The position numbers and the translations under genes are program-made. A model generated the notes under the pieces. The model was given only the letters and a program-made list of their open reading frames with translations, was not told the DNA's origin and did no database searches. Positions 10,232 through 20,606 of a DNA stretch of 64,000 nt are shown in pieces; position 1 is the stretch's first letter, and the number at the start of each line of letters is the position of its first letter. Location of the stretch: assembly GCF_948472415.1 (NCBI RefSeq), contig NZ_OX419519.1, forward strand, positions 124,001 through 188,000, read 5' to 3'. This DNA comes from Kitasatospora fiedleri. GTDB lineage: Bacteria; Actinomycetota; Actinomycetes; Streptomycetales; Streptomycetaceae.

Positions 10232-11663
10232 TCAGCGGGCGGTGGACGCGGGGGTGCGCAGCGTGCGCAGGGTGCGGTCGAAGGCGGTGAGGAGCAGGAA
10301 CAGCACGGCGGCGACCAGCATGATCCAGGCCAGCTGGTGCATGCCCGCGGTGCCCGCGTGCGGGCCGTACGCGGCGGCGGTCCCGGCGGAGGCGACCATC
10401 GAGCCGAGGTAGGCGAAGGTGCGCAGCAGCCCGGCGGAGGAGCCGGTGCGGGCCGGGTCGGACTGCAGGAAGACGGAGTTCTGCAGGGCGAGTCCGTTGG
10501 CGCCCTGCGGGACGCCGAAGACCACGGCCAGCAGCAGCAGCGCCCACAGCGAGCTGTGCACGCCGAGGGCGAGCATCAGCAGGCAGGCGGCGATCTGGCC
10601 GACGGCGCCGGTCAGCAGCATGGCCCGGATGCCGCCGCGCCGACCGGCCAGGACCGAGACCCCGATGCCGACCAGGAAGGTCGGCGCCTGCACCAGCCCG
10701 GCCTGGATCGGGGAGAGGCCGAAGCCCTCCTCGGTCCACTGCGCGAAGCCGTACAGGAAGGCGTACGAGACGACGTACGCGGCGAGGGCGCGGGCGTAGG
10801 TGGTGAGCAGCGGGGTGTTGCCGCCGAGCACCTTGACGTCGATGAACGGGTGTTCGGCGCGGCGTTCGCGGACGGTGAAGGCGACGGCGGCGGCCAGGGT
10901 GAGCAGCGGCAGGTACCAGCGGTCGGCGTGCGGGTGCATCAGGAACAGCAGCAGCGAGAGCAGCAGGACCGCGAACAGCGCCATCCCGGGCAGGTCGATC
11001 CGGCGCAGCGGGCCCGGGTCGCCGGGTCGGCGCTCCGGCCGCTCCTGCGGTTCCTGCCGGGGCAGCCGGAGCGCGCCGAGGGTGACGGCGAGCAGCGACA
11101 GCGGGATGTTCAGCGCGAAGGTGCTGCGCCAGCCGCCGAGGCCGGTGAGCAGTCCGCCGAGCAGCGGGCCGACCACGGCGACGGTCTGGTTGGCGACGGC
11201 GAGCAGGGTGAGCACCCCGGCGGGGCTGTCGCGTCCGGTGCGCCGGGCCTCGGCGCGCAGCAGGGCCATCGCGGCGGGGTAGCCGGCGCAGGTGCCGAAG
11301 CCGAGGACCACCCGGGCGGCGATCAGCGTCCCGAGGTTGGGGGCGAGGGTGCCGACCACCCCGGCGACGCCGACCAGGCTGGTGCTGGCGAGGAACAGCC
11401 GGCGCGGCCCGAACAGGTCGATCAGCCGTCCCACTACGGGCTGCCCGAGCGCGGTGGCCAGGTACAGCGCGACACCAGCCAGGCCGTCTGCGCGGGCGAG
11501 GCGCCGAGGGCGGCCCCGATCGGGACGAGCGCGACGGCGATGATGGTGGAGTTGATCGGGTTGAGGACGGAGCCGAGCACCATCGGGGGGACGAGCCGGC
11601 GGTCGATCGCGGGGCCTCGGCCGGTACGGCGGGGGTGCTCGCGACGGTCTTGTGGTCGGTCAT
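10232..11663 (-). CDS. MFS drug-efflux transporter, DHA2-like (two frameshifts)
   Basis: ATG 11663 (MTDHKTVASTPAVPAEAP) starts the protein. The frame shifts near 11610 and again near 11475; between them lies the first helix with VPPMVLGSVLNPINSTIIAV, and after them the motif VGRLIDLFGPRRLFLAS, the major facilitator motif A region. Twelve or more hydrophobic segments follow, with the motif-C-like stretch GPLLGGLLTGLGGWRSTFAL in the fifth helix, to the end at 10232 (about 475 residues). The family exports drugs by proton antiport. A MarR-type regulator ends 100 bases upstream on the same strand, so the pair is probably one operon read regulator first, driven from a promoter around the palindrome at 12328-12348. 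Confidence 0.85.
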
Positions 11664-11763
11664 GGTGCTTCTGCCGCTCGCTGGGGGTGGGGGGTGGGGG
11701 TGGAGGGGAAGGCAAGTGGGGGCGCGGGAGGCGCGCCGTGCGGCCGGGTCGGCGCGGTCGGGT

Positions 11764-12298
11764 TCAGTCGTGCACCAGTCGTTCGAGCGGCCATGGCCGC
11801 GATCACGGTCTGCCGCTCCTCCTCGGTGCACTTGCGCTGGAGTTCGGCGGCCAGCCACTCGCTGCGGGCCCGGCGGCCCTCCTCGCCGCGGCGCCGGCCT
11901 CGGCGGTGAGGGCGATCAGCAGCCGGCGGCCGTCCTCGGGGTCGCGCCGCCGTTCCACCAGGCCCTCCGCCGCCAGGGCGGCGATGGTGGTGGCCATCGA
12001 CTGGTGCCGCATCCCCTCGGCGGCGGCGAGGTCGCTGGTGGTGAGGCCGGCGCCCGCACTGTCCAGCAGCCGTCCCACGGTGGACGCCTGGGTGAGAGTG
12101 AAGTCCCCGGTGCCGGCGGCGGCCCGGAGCCGGCGGCGGAGCTTCCCGATCACCGACCGCACCTGCTGCGAGGCGCGCACGGCGGACGGCTCGGGCCCGG
12201 GCGAGGGCACGGGCACGGGGGTCGGCTTCTGGGCCGGGGCCGGAGTCGGGGTCAGGGTCGGAGTCGGGTGCGGCGTCCGGCTCGGGGGCTTCGCTCAT
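11764..12298 (-). CDS. MarR-family transcriptional regulator (frameshifted)
   Basis: ATG 12298 opens an acidic Pro/Asp-rich leader (MSEAPEPDAAPDSDPDPD). After a frame slip near 12220 the winged-helix domain follows: VRSVIGKLRRRLRAA, TQASTVGRLLDSAGAGLTTS, the recognition helix region AAEGMRHQSMATTIAAL, and the wing LVERRRDPEDGRRLLIALT. Further slips near 11890 and 11790 lead into EWLAAELQRKCTEEERQ and the end ALERLVHD with the stop at 11764. Dimerising MarR proteins repress efflux or stress genes and release DNA on binding a phenolic or other ligand. Its gene lies directly upstream of the MFS gene on the same strand, and a TACAG-N5-CTGTA inverted repeat sits 30 bases in front of its start, so autoregulation of a regulator-pump operon is the natural reading. 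Confidence 0.8.
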
Positions 12299-12327
12299 GC
12301 TTCCCACCCTAGGTTTCCACCCGCCGA

Positions 12328-12348
12328 ATGTACAGTTTCCCTGTAGAT
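12328..12348. promoter_or_regulatory. Candidate MarR operator, TACAG-N5-CTGTA
   Basis: The perfect inverted repeat TACAG TTTCC CTGTA extends to ATnTACAG...CTGTAnAT. It is in an AT-richer patch 30 bases upstream of the MarR start and between divergent genes (MarR at 12298, hydrolase at 12552). Confidence 0.55.
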
Positions 12349-12551
12349 TTCCGGCCGGTCCCCGCCCCGCGCGGGGCCGTTTGGCAGGCCGCCACGGCGG
12401 CTGCTAGGTTGCCGGAGGCCGTGCGAGAGACCGAGGAGGTGGTACCCGTGAACGCAGTATCGACATGGGTGCTCCCCTCCGGGGCCCGGTCGGGCGTCAG
12501 TAGGTCGTCCGGGAGCGCCGTTCCTGAGCACTCCCGAAAGGCACCACCGCC

Positions 12552-13301
12552 ATGAGCACCCTCCGCTTCACCTCCGAACAGCGTCTCGAGGACGGCGTCC
12601 TGGAGCGCGCCTTCGCCCTCGGCGACGTCCCCGGCCTGCTGTGGACCCCCGGGTCCGCGCCGTCCGCCGACGGCACCACCCGCTGATCCTGATCGGCCAC
12701 CCGCCGCTCGGGCTGCGCCGGATGTACCCGCGCCTGGCGGGCCGGGCCCGGTACTACGCGGCGCGGCACGGTTTCGCCTCCGCCACCGTCGAGCTCCCGG
12801 CAGCGGCGAGCGGCCCCGCTGGGAGGCCGTCGAGCAGGCCCGCGCCGAGCTGCGCCGGGTGCTGGCGGCCGGCGAACCCGTCAGCGGCGAGATCGTCGAC
12901 GCGCTGATCCTCCCGCTGGTCGAGCGGGCCGTCCCGGAGTGGGCGGGCCGCGCTGGACGCCCTGCTCGCCCTGCCCGGCATCGACGGGCCGGTCGGGTAC
13001 GAGGGGGGTGATCTCCGTCGGCATCCGGCTCGCCCTGGCCGACCGCGGATCGCGGCGGCCGTCCTGTTCGCCGGGAGTTTCGTCCCGCGCCGTGTTCGAG
13101 GAGGCCCGCCGGGTCACCGTCCCGCTCCAGGTGCTGCTCCAGTGGGACGACGAGGGCAACGACCGGCAGGCCGCGCTCGACCTGTTCGACGCCCTCGGCT
13201 CCCGGGAGAAGACCCTGCACGCCAACCTGGGCGGCCACACCGGCGTCCCCGCGTTCGAACTCGACGCCGGGGCCCGCTTCTTCACCCGCCACCTGAGGTA
13301 G
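12552..13301 (+). CDS. Alpha/beta hydrolase (dienelactone hydrolase-like), frameshifted
   Basis: ATG 12552 gives MSTLRFTSEQRLEDGVLERAF, followed by GDVPGLLWTP. The frame then slips near 12680 into PLILIGHPPLGLRRMYPRLA (the HP oxyanion turn), again near 12800, and near 12940-13080. The last segment has VLLQWDDEGNDRQAALDLF, which carries the probable catalytic Asp, and LHANLGGHTGVPAFE with the probable catalytic His. The nucleophile elbow would be in GYEGGVISVGIRLA, around 13000. Complete length is near 250 residues. The family hydrolyses small esters or lactones in the cytoplasm; the substrate is unknown. It is divergent from the MarR/MFS operon and may be under the same MarR control. Confidence 0.7.
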
Positions 13302-13348
13302 CCCGCCCTGCGGCGCCCCGCCCGCCGGGGCGCCGCCCTCCCCGGGGC

Positions 13349-13880
13349 TCAGGGGAGGGCCACGCCGTATCCGGCGAGGCCGTCGCGGAGTTCCTCGCGG
13401 TCGGTGCGGACCAGCCGGCCGCCGGTGAAGTGGCGGTCGTCGGTGAGTTCGGCGACGCAGCCGGGCGGCGGGACGAACGTTTCTGCATCCTCGGCGGTGT
13501 CGAACTCCGCTTCGGCCAGCACCAGTCGCAGCAGCGGGCCCTCGAAGACGTCGACCCGAGCGGGGGGACGCTCAGCCGGGTCTTGGTCAGCTCGGGGCCG
13601 GGCAGGGCCGCCCGCAGGCGGGCGTACTCCTGCTCGGAGAGGTACAGGTTGGTGACCAGGCCTGGACCGCGCCGGGTTCGCCCGGGGGGACGGGGACCTT
13701 CTGGGTGAGCTTGTACGTGCACTCGCCGGTGTCGAGCCGTTCGACCCGGCGCAGCCGCAGCCGGGTGCCCTCGACGTACCGGTCGGTGATCCGGCGGGCG
13801 ACGGTGACGGCGCCGGGGGCGGGCACCCGGGCGAGCAGGAAGCGGGCGCTCCCGCTCGACCCTGGCGTACTTCCCCGCCG
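13349..13880 (-). CDS. CYTH-domain-like protein (frameshifted; start uncertain)
   Basis: On the minus strand the pieces KYARVERER, FLLARVPAPGAVTVARRI, TDRYVEGTRLRLRRVERL and CTYKLTQKVPVPPGEPGAVQ give the charged beta-strand pattern of the CYTH (adenylate cyclase/thiamine triphosphatase) fold: ExExK-like start, RxRxR on the strand, then a Lys strand. After slips near 13665 and 13560 it continues LVTNLYLSEQEYARL, ELTKTRLSV and LLRLVLAEAEFDTAEDAE, and ends GYGVALP at 13349. Length is about 175 residues. CYTH enzymes act on triphosphorylated substrates using divalent metal; which one this is cannot be told. No convincing start codon is in frame, and the true start may lie up to 100 bases further upstream. 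Confidence 0.65.
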
Positions 13881-14174
13881 CCGTGCCGCCGCACCCGTCC
13901 GGAACGGCCCCGCCACGCCCGTCCGGAACGGTCCCGCCGCACCCGCCGTCGCCACCGTCGACGTGTTCGCCGCGCTGTGCTTCCCATCTCGCGCTTCCCC
14001 CTCGGGCTCTCCCGTCGACCGCCCGCACCAGGCCCCCGTCGGCGTCGCGGGCGGTCGTCTCCAGCGTAGTGCGCGTGCCGCTCCGGTACGGCGCGCGCCA
14101 CCCGGTGTTCCCCGACTCCGGTCGGTTCCGTTCACCGGGCGGACAATTGACGCACCGAACCGGACACCGACCGG
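13881..14174. other. Gap of about 290 bases with a 24-bp direct repeat
   Basis: The interval contains two near-identical 24-base units (13888-13911 and 13912-13935), each with the core CCCGTCCGGAACGG. They may be part of the N-terminal coding region of the CYTH-like gene. I see no other gene here. Confidence 0.4.
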
Positions 14175-14945
14175 TCAGTTGCCCAGGAACGGGAACAGGT
14201 TGACGAAGGGGTCCGTGGTCACGGACACCCGCGTCCGAACGGGTCGTCGAAGTCCCAGATCAGGAACAGCAGGAACCCGATCAGCGCGCTGAACGTGCCG
14301 GCCAGGACCAACTCGCGCCGCGAGCGGCGGATCTGGAGCGCGAACAGCATCCCGACGGTGACCAGCCCGCCGACGCCGAGGCCGAACCAGACCACCCCGG
14401 GCATGGTCGGGCCGACGTTGCGCCCCGCGAGGTGCGGGCCTCGTCGGCGACCGCGATCTTGTCCATCATCGCCTGGTACGCCTGCGCCTCGATGTCGTTC
14501 TGCGGCTCCCGCTCGGCGACGTCGGTGCGCAGCTTGCCCAGCAGCTCGGTGCCCTGGGGCTGATCTCCCCGATCTCCCCGTGGGTGCGCATGTAGTGCCA
14601 CTCGGTGTCCACCACGAACGAGACGTAGGTGTCGACGTCCTTCTGGACCACGGCGCGGTAGTCGGCGGGGAACACCTCGGCCCGGGCGCTGACCTCGTGC
14701 AGCGACTGGGCCTCGGTCTGCACGTCGTCCTGCGCGGCGGAACGGGACTCCCAGACGCCGGCGATCGCCAGGCCCAGCACGATCGCGTAGACCACGCCGA
14801 TCATCATGGTGATGTACTCGATGACGTCCGGCGTCTCCGAGGTGTCCTCGTCCTCGTCGGCCTTGCGGTGTCTCACCAGCACGACCGCGACGACGACCAG
14901 GCACGCCCCGGCCATCGCGAGGGCGAGTGCCAGCCATTCGGACAT
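14175..14945 (-). CDS. DUF4239 (bestrophin-like) membrane protein, frameshifted
   Basis: ATG 14945 is preceded by AGGAGAGG. The N-terminal helix ALALAMAGACLVVVAVVLVR is followed by an acidic loop (ADEDEDTSETPD), then helix 2 EYITMMIGVVYAIVLGLAIA, a cytosolic helical region with VWESRSAAQDDVQTEAQSLH and VVQKDVDTYVSFVV, and after slips near 14560 and 14430 two C-terminal helices (GLGVGGLVTVGMLFAL; LVLAGTFSALIGFLLFLIWD). A slip near 14240 restores the ending TTDPFVNLFPFLGN. The total is about 256 residues, normal for DUF4239. The family is of unknown function and has been compared with bestrophin channels. It stands alone between convergent neighbours. Confidence 0.75.
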
Positions 14946-15070
14946 GACGGGTCCTCTCCTGAACAGTTGGACCGTCCGGCCCGGCAGGTCCGGTCCGGAG
15001 GGTGAACGGGGGTCGGCGCGGGCCGACGGGGATCGACGGTGCGCTGTCCGCCCGCCGCCCTGACGGTGCG

Positions 15071-15971
15071 TCAGGAACGGCCGCGGCGTCCGGCGCCGCC
15101 GGACTTCCCGCGCGCGGGCGCAGCGCGGCCGCCGCGAGCACGGCGGGGACGGTGACCACCAGCATCCGGGTGGTGGTCGGGGTGCCGCGGTGCTTGGGCG
15201 CCTCGGCGGCCAGTGGCGGCGGCGGCAGGTGCACGACCGGCGCGGGCCGGACGGGTGCGGGGCTCGGGGCGGGCGGGGTCGGCGCGGGGCTCGGCGGCGC
15301 GGGCGGCGGTGGGCCTCGGGGGTGGGCGGGCCGGGCCGGGCGCGGCTTCACGGGGACCACCGCCCGGGGCGGGGTCGGCGTGGGCGTCGGCACCGGCTTC
15401 GGGGTGGGCGTGGGGGTGGGCTTCGGCTTCGGGCGTGGGGGTCGGCGTGGGCTTCGGGCTGGGGCTGGGTGTCGGCGTGGGCGTGGGCGTGGGCGTCGGG
15501 GTGGGTTTCGGCGTCGGGGTGGGCGTGGGTTTGGGGTGGCAGTGGTGCCCGTGCCCGTCCTCCCAGTGGTCGCCTCCCCATCCGTGGCCCTGCCCGTTCC
15601 CGCCCTGCGGGTGGAGCGGGACGTCGACCCCGGCGCCGGCGTTCACCTCGACGTGCACACCGGCGGCGTCGACCGAGGTGTGCACACTTGACGCAGATGT
15701 CGAGCCGGCCGTCCCCGGTGCCGCCGGGGCCGCGGGCGGCGGACGCGGCCTGGGTGGCGCCGGTGAGCACCGCGCAGACCACGGCGACGCCCGCCAGGGC
15801 TGCGGCGGTGCGCGCGCCGCGCCGCATCTGCGGGTGCCGCTGCCGGCGCGCCCGGCGGGCCGCCGGCACCCGCCCGGCGTCGGCCCGCGGCCCGAGCGCC
15901 GGTACCCGCCCGGGTGCGTAAGGCCGCCGCCTCCGTTCCGCCGTCCGCGGCGGCCGGTCGTTGCGCTGCAT
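15071..15971 (-). CDS. Membrane-anchored Pro/Thr-repeat, His-rich surface protein (frameshifted)
   Basis: ATG 15971 (MQRNDRPPRTAERRRRPYAP) begins a long basic leader followed by a hydrophobic segment TAAALAGVAVVCAVLTGATQ, so an N-terminal signal or anchor is present. After the anchor comes DICVKC, then (frame slip near 15690) HTSVDAAGVHVEVNAGAGVD and a His/Gly/Trp cluster (GHGWGGDHWEDGHGHHCH), then about 25 residues of strict PTPTPKPTP repeat followed by Pro/Ala-rich sequence. The C-terminus has a second hydrophobic stretch (MLVVTVPAVLAAAALRPR) and a basic Gly/Arg tail ending at 15071. This layout is that of a cell-wall-spanning anchored protein. The His/Cys cluster could bind metal; that is inference. 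No enzyme domain is visible. It lies 267 bases downstream of the encapsulin gene on the same strand. Confidence 0.55.
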
Positions 15972-16238
15972 GGGCGTGGTCCAACCTTCCGAGTGGCTGT
16001 GGGCGATGGGCGTCTGAACTGCGGAGTTCCGGTGCGTCGCGCCCCGTCGCGGAACGGCCGGTCCGCCGGTCCGGCCGGAGCGCAGTCGAGGGCGCGTCGG
16101 AGGACCGGGCCGTTCCGGCTGCGGCGGCAGCGTGCGCTGCTTGTGCAGAAACGGATCGGCATGATCAATCCGACGCACCCTCAACGTGGTGCGCCGCCGT
16201 TTGGTTACGGCCGCGGCAGCCGTGGTCGGCGCGGCCGC

Positions 16239-17644
<1,406 letters not shown>

Positions 17645-17676
17645 CGGGCCGGGCTCTCCTTCGTCTCGCACGGAAA

Positions 17677-17691
17677 CTGACGGTCCGTCAG
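17677..17691. promoter_or_regulatory. Perfect palindrome upstream of the encapsulin gene
   Basis: CTGACGG T CCGTCAG is a perfect 7-1-7 inverted repeat 33 bases upstream of the encapsulin ATG. It is a candidate operator. A weaker CTGAC-N5-GTCAG repeat lies at 17885-17899. Confidence 0.45.
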
Positions 17692-17959
17692 ATCCGTGAG
17701 TGTGCTGGGGCATGGGCGGGGTACGGGCAAAGAAAGCGGAAAGTGTCGGCGGGGTTCGGAACCGCGCTGTTCACCGCGCTCACCGCCGCCTCCGGAACAC
17801 TAGATCGTTCCGACCCGCGGATCGCCCGTGCGGCCCATCGTGCACCCGATGAGGTGAATCTTGGCCTGCGGAGGGTTGGCAGAGCTGACACTACGTCAGT
17901 CGGCGCGCCCGGGTCCGGACCGGCTCCGGCCTGCGCCGCTGCCCGCCCACGGGGCCGGA

Positions 17960-18617
17960 CGTGCGAACGCCCCCGGCGGCGGGGGCGCCGGGGGCTCGGG
18001 AGGGCGCGCGACGGCGGCGGCGTTCACCACCGCCCGCCGGGCACGCGACGGGGCCTGACCGTGCCCGAGGTTGCCGACCTGCTCGAATGCAACGACGTCA
18101 CCGTCCGGGGTGCGGTCCACCGCTTCACGGCCGGCGGGTTCGACGCGCCGGCGGATGCCCGCGCCCGGGCCGCCCCGCCTCGATCACCCGCGAGGACCGC
18201 GAGGTACTGGCCGTACTACTGGACGAGTCCGCCCGGCAGGGCCGGACCTGGACTGCCGCCGCGCTGTGCGGCCGGCCGGCCGCCGAGCGGGGGGTACGAG
18301 TCTCGGCGGCCCGGCTGGCCGAACTGCTCCACCGGGACGGGTTCCGGTGGAAACGGACCCGGGACACGCTGCGGCACAAGGCCGACCCCGTCCTCCAGCA
18401 GGAGGAACCGGCCGGCATCGGCGTCGAACTCTCCTACCTCCCGCCTCGCAGCCCCGAGCCGAACGACATCGAGCGGGTGTGGCGGTCGGCGAAGTACGAG
18501 GACCACCCCGAGCGTGTCCGCACCACCGCTGAAGCGGTCGGCACCGCGGTCGACCGAGCCCTGAACCGTCAACGGACCCGCATCGAAGGACCAGCAGCCG
18601 ACTTCACCAAAGCCGCA
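17960..18617 (+). pseudogene. IS630-family transposase remnant with internal deletion
   Basis: The N-terminal winged-helix part is recognisable: LTVPEVADLLECNDVTVRGA and HRFTAGGFDA, then ITREDREVLAVLLDESARQG, RTWTAAALCG and LLHRDGFRWKRTRDTLRHKA in shifting frames. Directly after DPVLQQ the sequence jumps to GVELSYLPPRSPEPNDIERV, so roughly 130 residues holding the first two acidic residues of the DDE triad are missing, while the final Glu (NDIERVW) and the tail DFTKAA remain. The fragment has lost its stop codon and abuts the last codons of the VOC gene on the opposite strand. No terminal inverted repeats are evident. It cannot be active and marks an old insertion followed by deletion. Confidence 0.8.
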
Positions 18618-19027
18618 TCAGCCGTGCTTGGGCCAGATCGGGCCCTGGTCGGTCCAGGTGACGCCCTTGTTGCGGCACAGGCAGAAGGGGTGGCCGATCG
18701 GGTCGGTGTAGACCTGCCAGCCGTAGCCGTTGGGGCCGATGAAGTCCTGCTCAGCGTCGCGCCGAGGTCGAGGACGCGGCGCTGCTCGGACTCGATCTCG
18801 TCCACTTCGAAGTCGAGGTGGAACTGCTTGGGGTGCTCGCTGTCGGGCCACTGCGGAGCGCGGTAGTCGTCCACCCGGATGAATGCCAGCTCGATCTCGC
18901 CGAACTGGATGCCGGCCCAGTCCTCGGAGCTGCCTTCCTTGATCGGACGGCCCGTCACCTCGGAGTAGAAAGACGCCAGCTTCATCGTGTCCGGGCAGTC
19001 GATGATGAAATCGGTGAGTCGCAGCAT
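18618..19027 (-). CDS. VOC-family (glyoxalase/bleomycin-resistance-like) protein (one frameshift)
   Basis: ATG 19027 opens MLRLTDFIIDCPDTMKLASF, the classic first beta-alpha unit of a vicinal oxygen chelate domain. It continues YSEVTGRPIKEGSSEDWAGI and HPKQFHLDFEVDEIESEQRR, where the HLDFEV strand supplies a metal-ligand-type His. A slip near 18750 leads to DFIGPNGYGWQVYTDPIGHP and the end ...PIWPKHG at 18618, about 136 residues. Members isomerise, cleave or simply bind small molecules; function here is not determined. The 3' end is joined to an IS630 remnant on the other strand, yet the last codons look native. Confidence 0.8.
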
Positions 19028-19104
19028 CCCGTGATCTTGCCACAAGCTCACGCCCGACTTCGAGACAGGCCCTGAGCAGCTCCGCTGAGGTGCGGGAACA
19101 GAGA

Positions 19105-19130
19105 GGGCCTGGGGGCTTTGCCCCAGGCCC
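19105..19130 (-). terminator. Hairpin terminator downstream of the lipase gene
   Basis: GGGCCTGGGGGC (19105-19116) pairs across a three-base loop with GCCCCAGGCCC (19120-19130) with one bulged G. It lies 67 bases beyond the lipase stop codon. Confidence 0.65.
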
Positions 19131-19196
19131 CGTTCACCGGGGGCGGCCAGGTTTGTGCCGCAGGTGCGGATCAGCAGCGGACTTCGGCGGAGCCGC

Positions 19197-20141
19197 TCAG
19201 AGCAGCGGCCCCGTCACCGGCAGCACCACCTGGCACGGCACCGGTCGCGGGTGTGCCGGGTCCAGCGCGTTCAGCACGTCCGTCAGCGCGACCGGGTCGT
19301 AGCCGATCTCCAGGTGCTCGGTGGCGTCCAGCGCGCACTGGTCCTGGACCAGGATGTTGGTGACGTGCGGGCCGGGCGGCAGGAAGGAGTTGGTGTACGG
19401 GGTGACCACCTCGTCGTACCTGGTGGCGATCACCGTGTACTCGACGCCGGGGACGGTCCCGCCGCCGGCGTTCAGCGCGGTGAGGAACGGCGAGCCGATC
19501 TCCTGCTCCACGCAGGCCGGGCAGGGGCCGGACAGGAAGTCGTTGGCGGGCTCCAGGATGCGCAGTTGACGGCCGAGTTCAGTGAGGCCGTCCAGGGTGG
19601 TGCCGTAGTTGCTGGGGGCTAGGGCGACCAGCTTGCCGACCTTCGCCGCGCCGCCGAGGTTCTTCAGGTAGTAGCGCGGGAGCATTCCGCCCTGCGAGTG
19701 GCCGACCACGTCGACCTTCGCGGCGCCGGTGGCGGCCAGCACCCGGTCCACGAAGGCGGCCATCGTCCGGGCCCCGTCGGCGATCGAGCCAGTGCCTTGG
19801 ACCGGTGAACCGGCCGACGGGCCGCCGTAGTTGAAGGCGTAGACGCAGTACCCCTGGTTGGCCAGCAGCGGGGCCGCGCCGCCCCAGTTGTCGTTCTGGT
19901 TCTCCAGCGTGCCGTGCACCAGCACCACCGGGGCCGGGTGGGCCGCGGACGGCCGGCAGGACCAGTCGTTGGCACCGTTCGGGCTCGTGCCGGGGAAGAA
20001 GAAGCCCTTGACGAAGCCGATCGAGAAGTGGGTCTCCACCGGCCGGTTGCCGCTCGCCGCCGCGGGCGGGGCTCCGGCGGCCAGCAGTGCCGTCGCCGCG
20101 AGTGCCGCGAGCACCGCCGCCCGTACGCTCTTTCTCCGCAT
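19197..20141 (-). CDS. Secreted triacylglycerol lipase/esterase (lipase class 2-like)
   Basis: ATG 20141 has GGAGGG 8 bases upstream and is preferred over the in-frame GTG 20195. Residues 1-30 are a Sec signal peptide (MRRKSVRAA, Ala/Leu core, APPAAAS). The mature enzyme has the oxyanion region VVLVHGTLENQNDNWGG at about 72-88 and the nucleophile elbow GHSQGG with Ser149. Six Cys residues (including WSC, GYC, PCPAC and QDQC) fit the disulfides of extracellular actinomycete lipases. Asp near IATRYDEVVTPY and His in DATEHLEIGYDP are the likely remaining triad members. The 314-residue length is normal. It hydrolyses ester bonds in lipids outside the cell. The gene is intact and monocistronic, with a hairpin terminator downstream. 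Confidence 0.92.
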   Translation of the reverse strand: MRRKSVRAAVLAALAATALLAAGAPPAAASGNRPVETHFSIGFVKGFFFPGTSPNGANDWSCRPSAAHPAPVVLVHGTLENQNDNWGGAAPLLANQGYCVYAFNYGGPSAGSPVQGTGSIADGARTMAAFVDRVLAATGAAKVDVVGHSQGGMLPRYYLKNLGGAAKVGKLVALAPSNYGTTLDGLTELGRQLRILEPANDFLSGPCPACVEQEIGSPFLTALNAGGGTVPGVEYTVIATRYDEVVTPYTNSFLPPGPHVTNILVQDQCALDATEHLEIGYDPVALTDVLNALDPAHPRPVPCQVVLPVTGPLL

Positions 20142-20606
20142 TCCGTACACCCTCCGCTTGGTCGTCCGCCTGGTCGCCCGCCCCGTCGTCCGCACCGCGG
20201 TTCGCTCCGGCCGGCTCCGGTGCGCGCCGCCGTCCGTTTCGGTGCCGGAATTCGGCGGCCGCCCCCGGGTTTTCCCGGGTCGCCATGAAGCTAGGAGCGG
20301 CTTGACGCGCCGTCAACACACGGCGCACGCGTTCCCGGAAAGTGCATCCGAAGGTGCCAGGAATTCCGTCCCCCTCCGGCGGAACTGTCATCCGGGTCAG
20401 CGTTTCCGCGTGCGCCGGGTGCCGTACGGGGCCGCAAGCTTGTGCCGAACCTATTGACCGGCCGGTAACCCGCCGCATACTCCCCCTGTCCCGGCGGAAC
20501 CGGCCGCGCCTCCGCCGGAACACCGCCGGAACACCAACGGACGGATGCCGGACGGACGCCGGGCAGACGCCGGACGGACGGATTATCGCTACCCCGAGGA
20601 GCGGAA
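20142..20606. other. Divergent intergenic region of 465 bases
   Basis: No gene is supported here. It contains the perfect palindrome at 20302-20316 and, at about 20537-20580, four imperfect copies of a GCCGGACGGAC unit just upstream of the PucR-type regulator's ribosome site. It must hold the promoters of both the lipase and the regulator. Confidence 0.6.
20302..20316. promoter_or_regulatory. Palindrome TTGACG-CGC-CGTCAA between lipase and regulator
   Basis: A perfect 6-3-6 inverted repeat 161 bases upstream of the lipase start and 291 upstream of the regulator start. Operator function is a guess. Confidence 0.35.

Noticed and set aside
15400..15540. Near-perfect CCCACG/GCCCAC-type repeat block as a CRISPR or regulatory array
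   Set aside because: It simply encodes the Pro-Thr repeat on the minus strand; there are no unique spacers.
15071..15971. The Pro-rich protein as encapsulin cargo
   Set aside because: It has N-terminal and C-terminal hydrophobic segments typical of an exported anchored protein, whereas encapsulin cargo is cytosolic; low-complexity Pro content alone is not enough.
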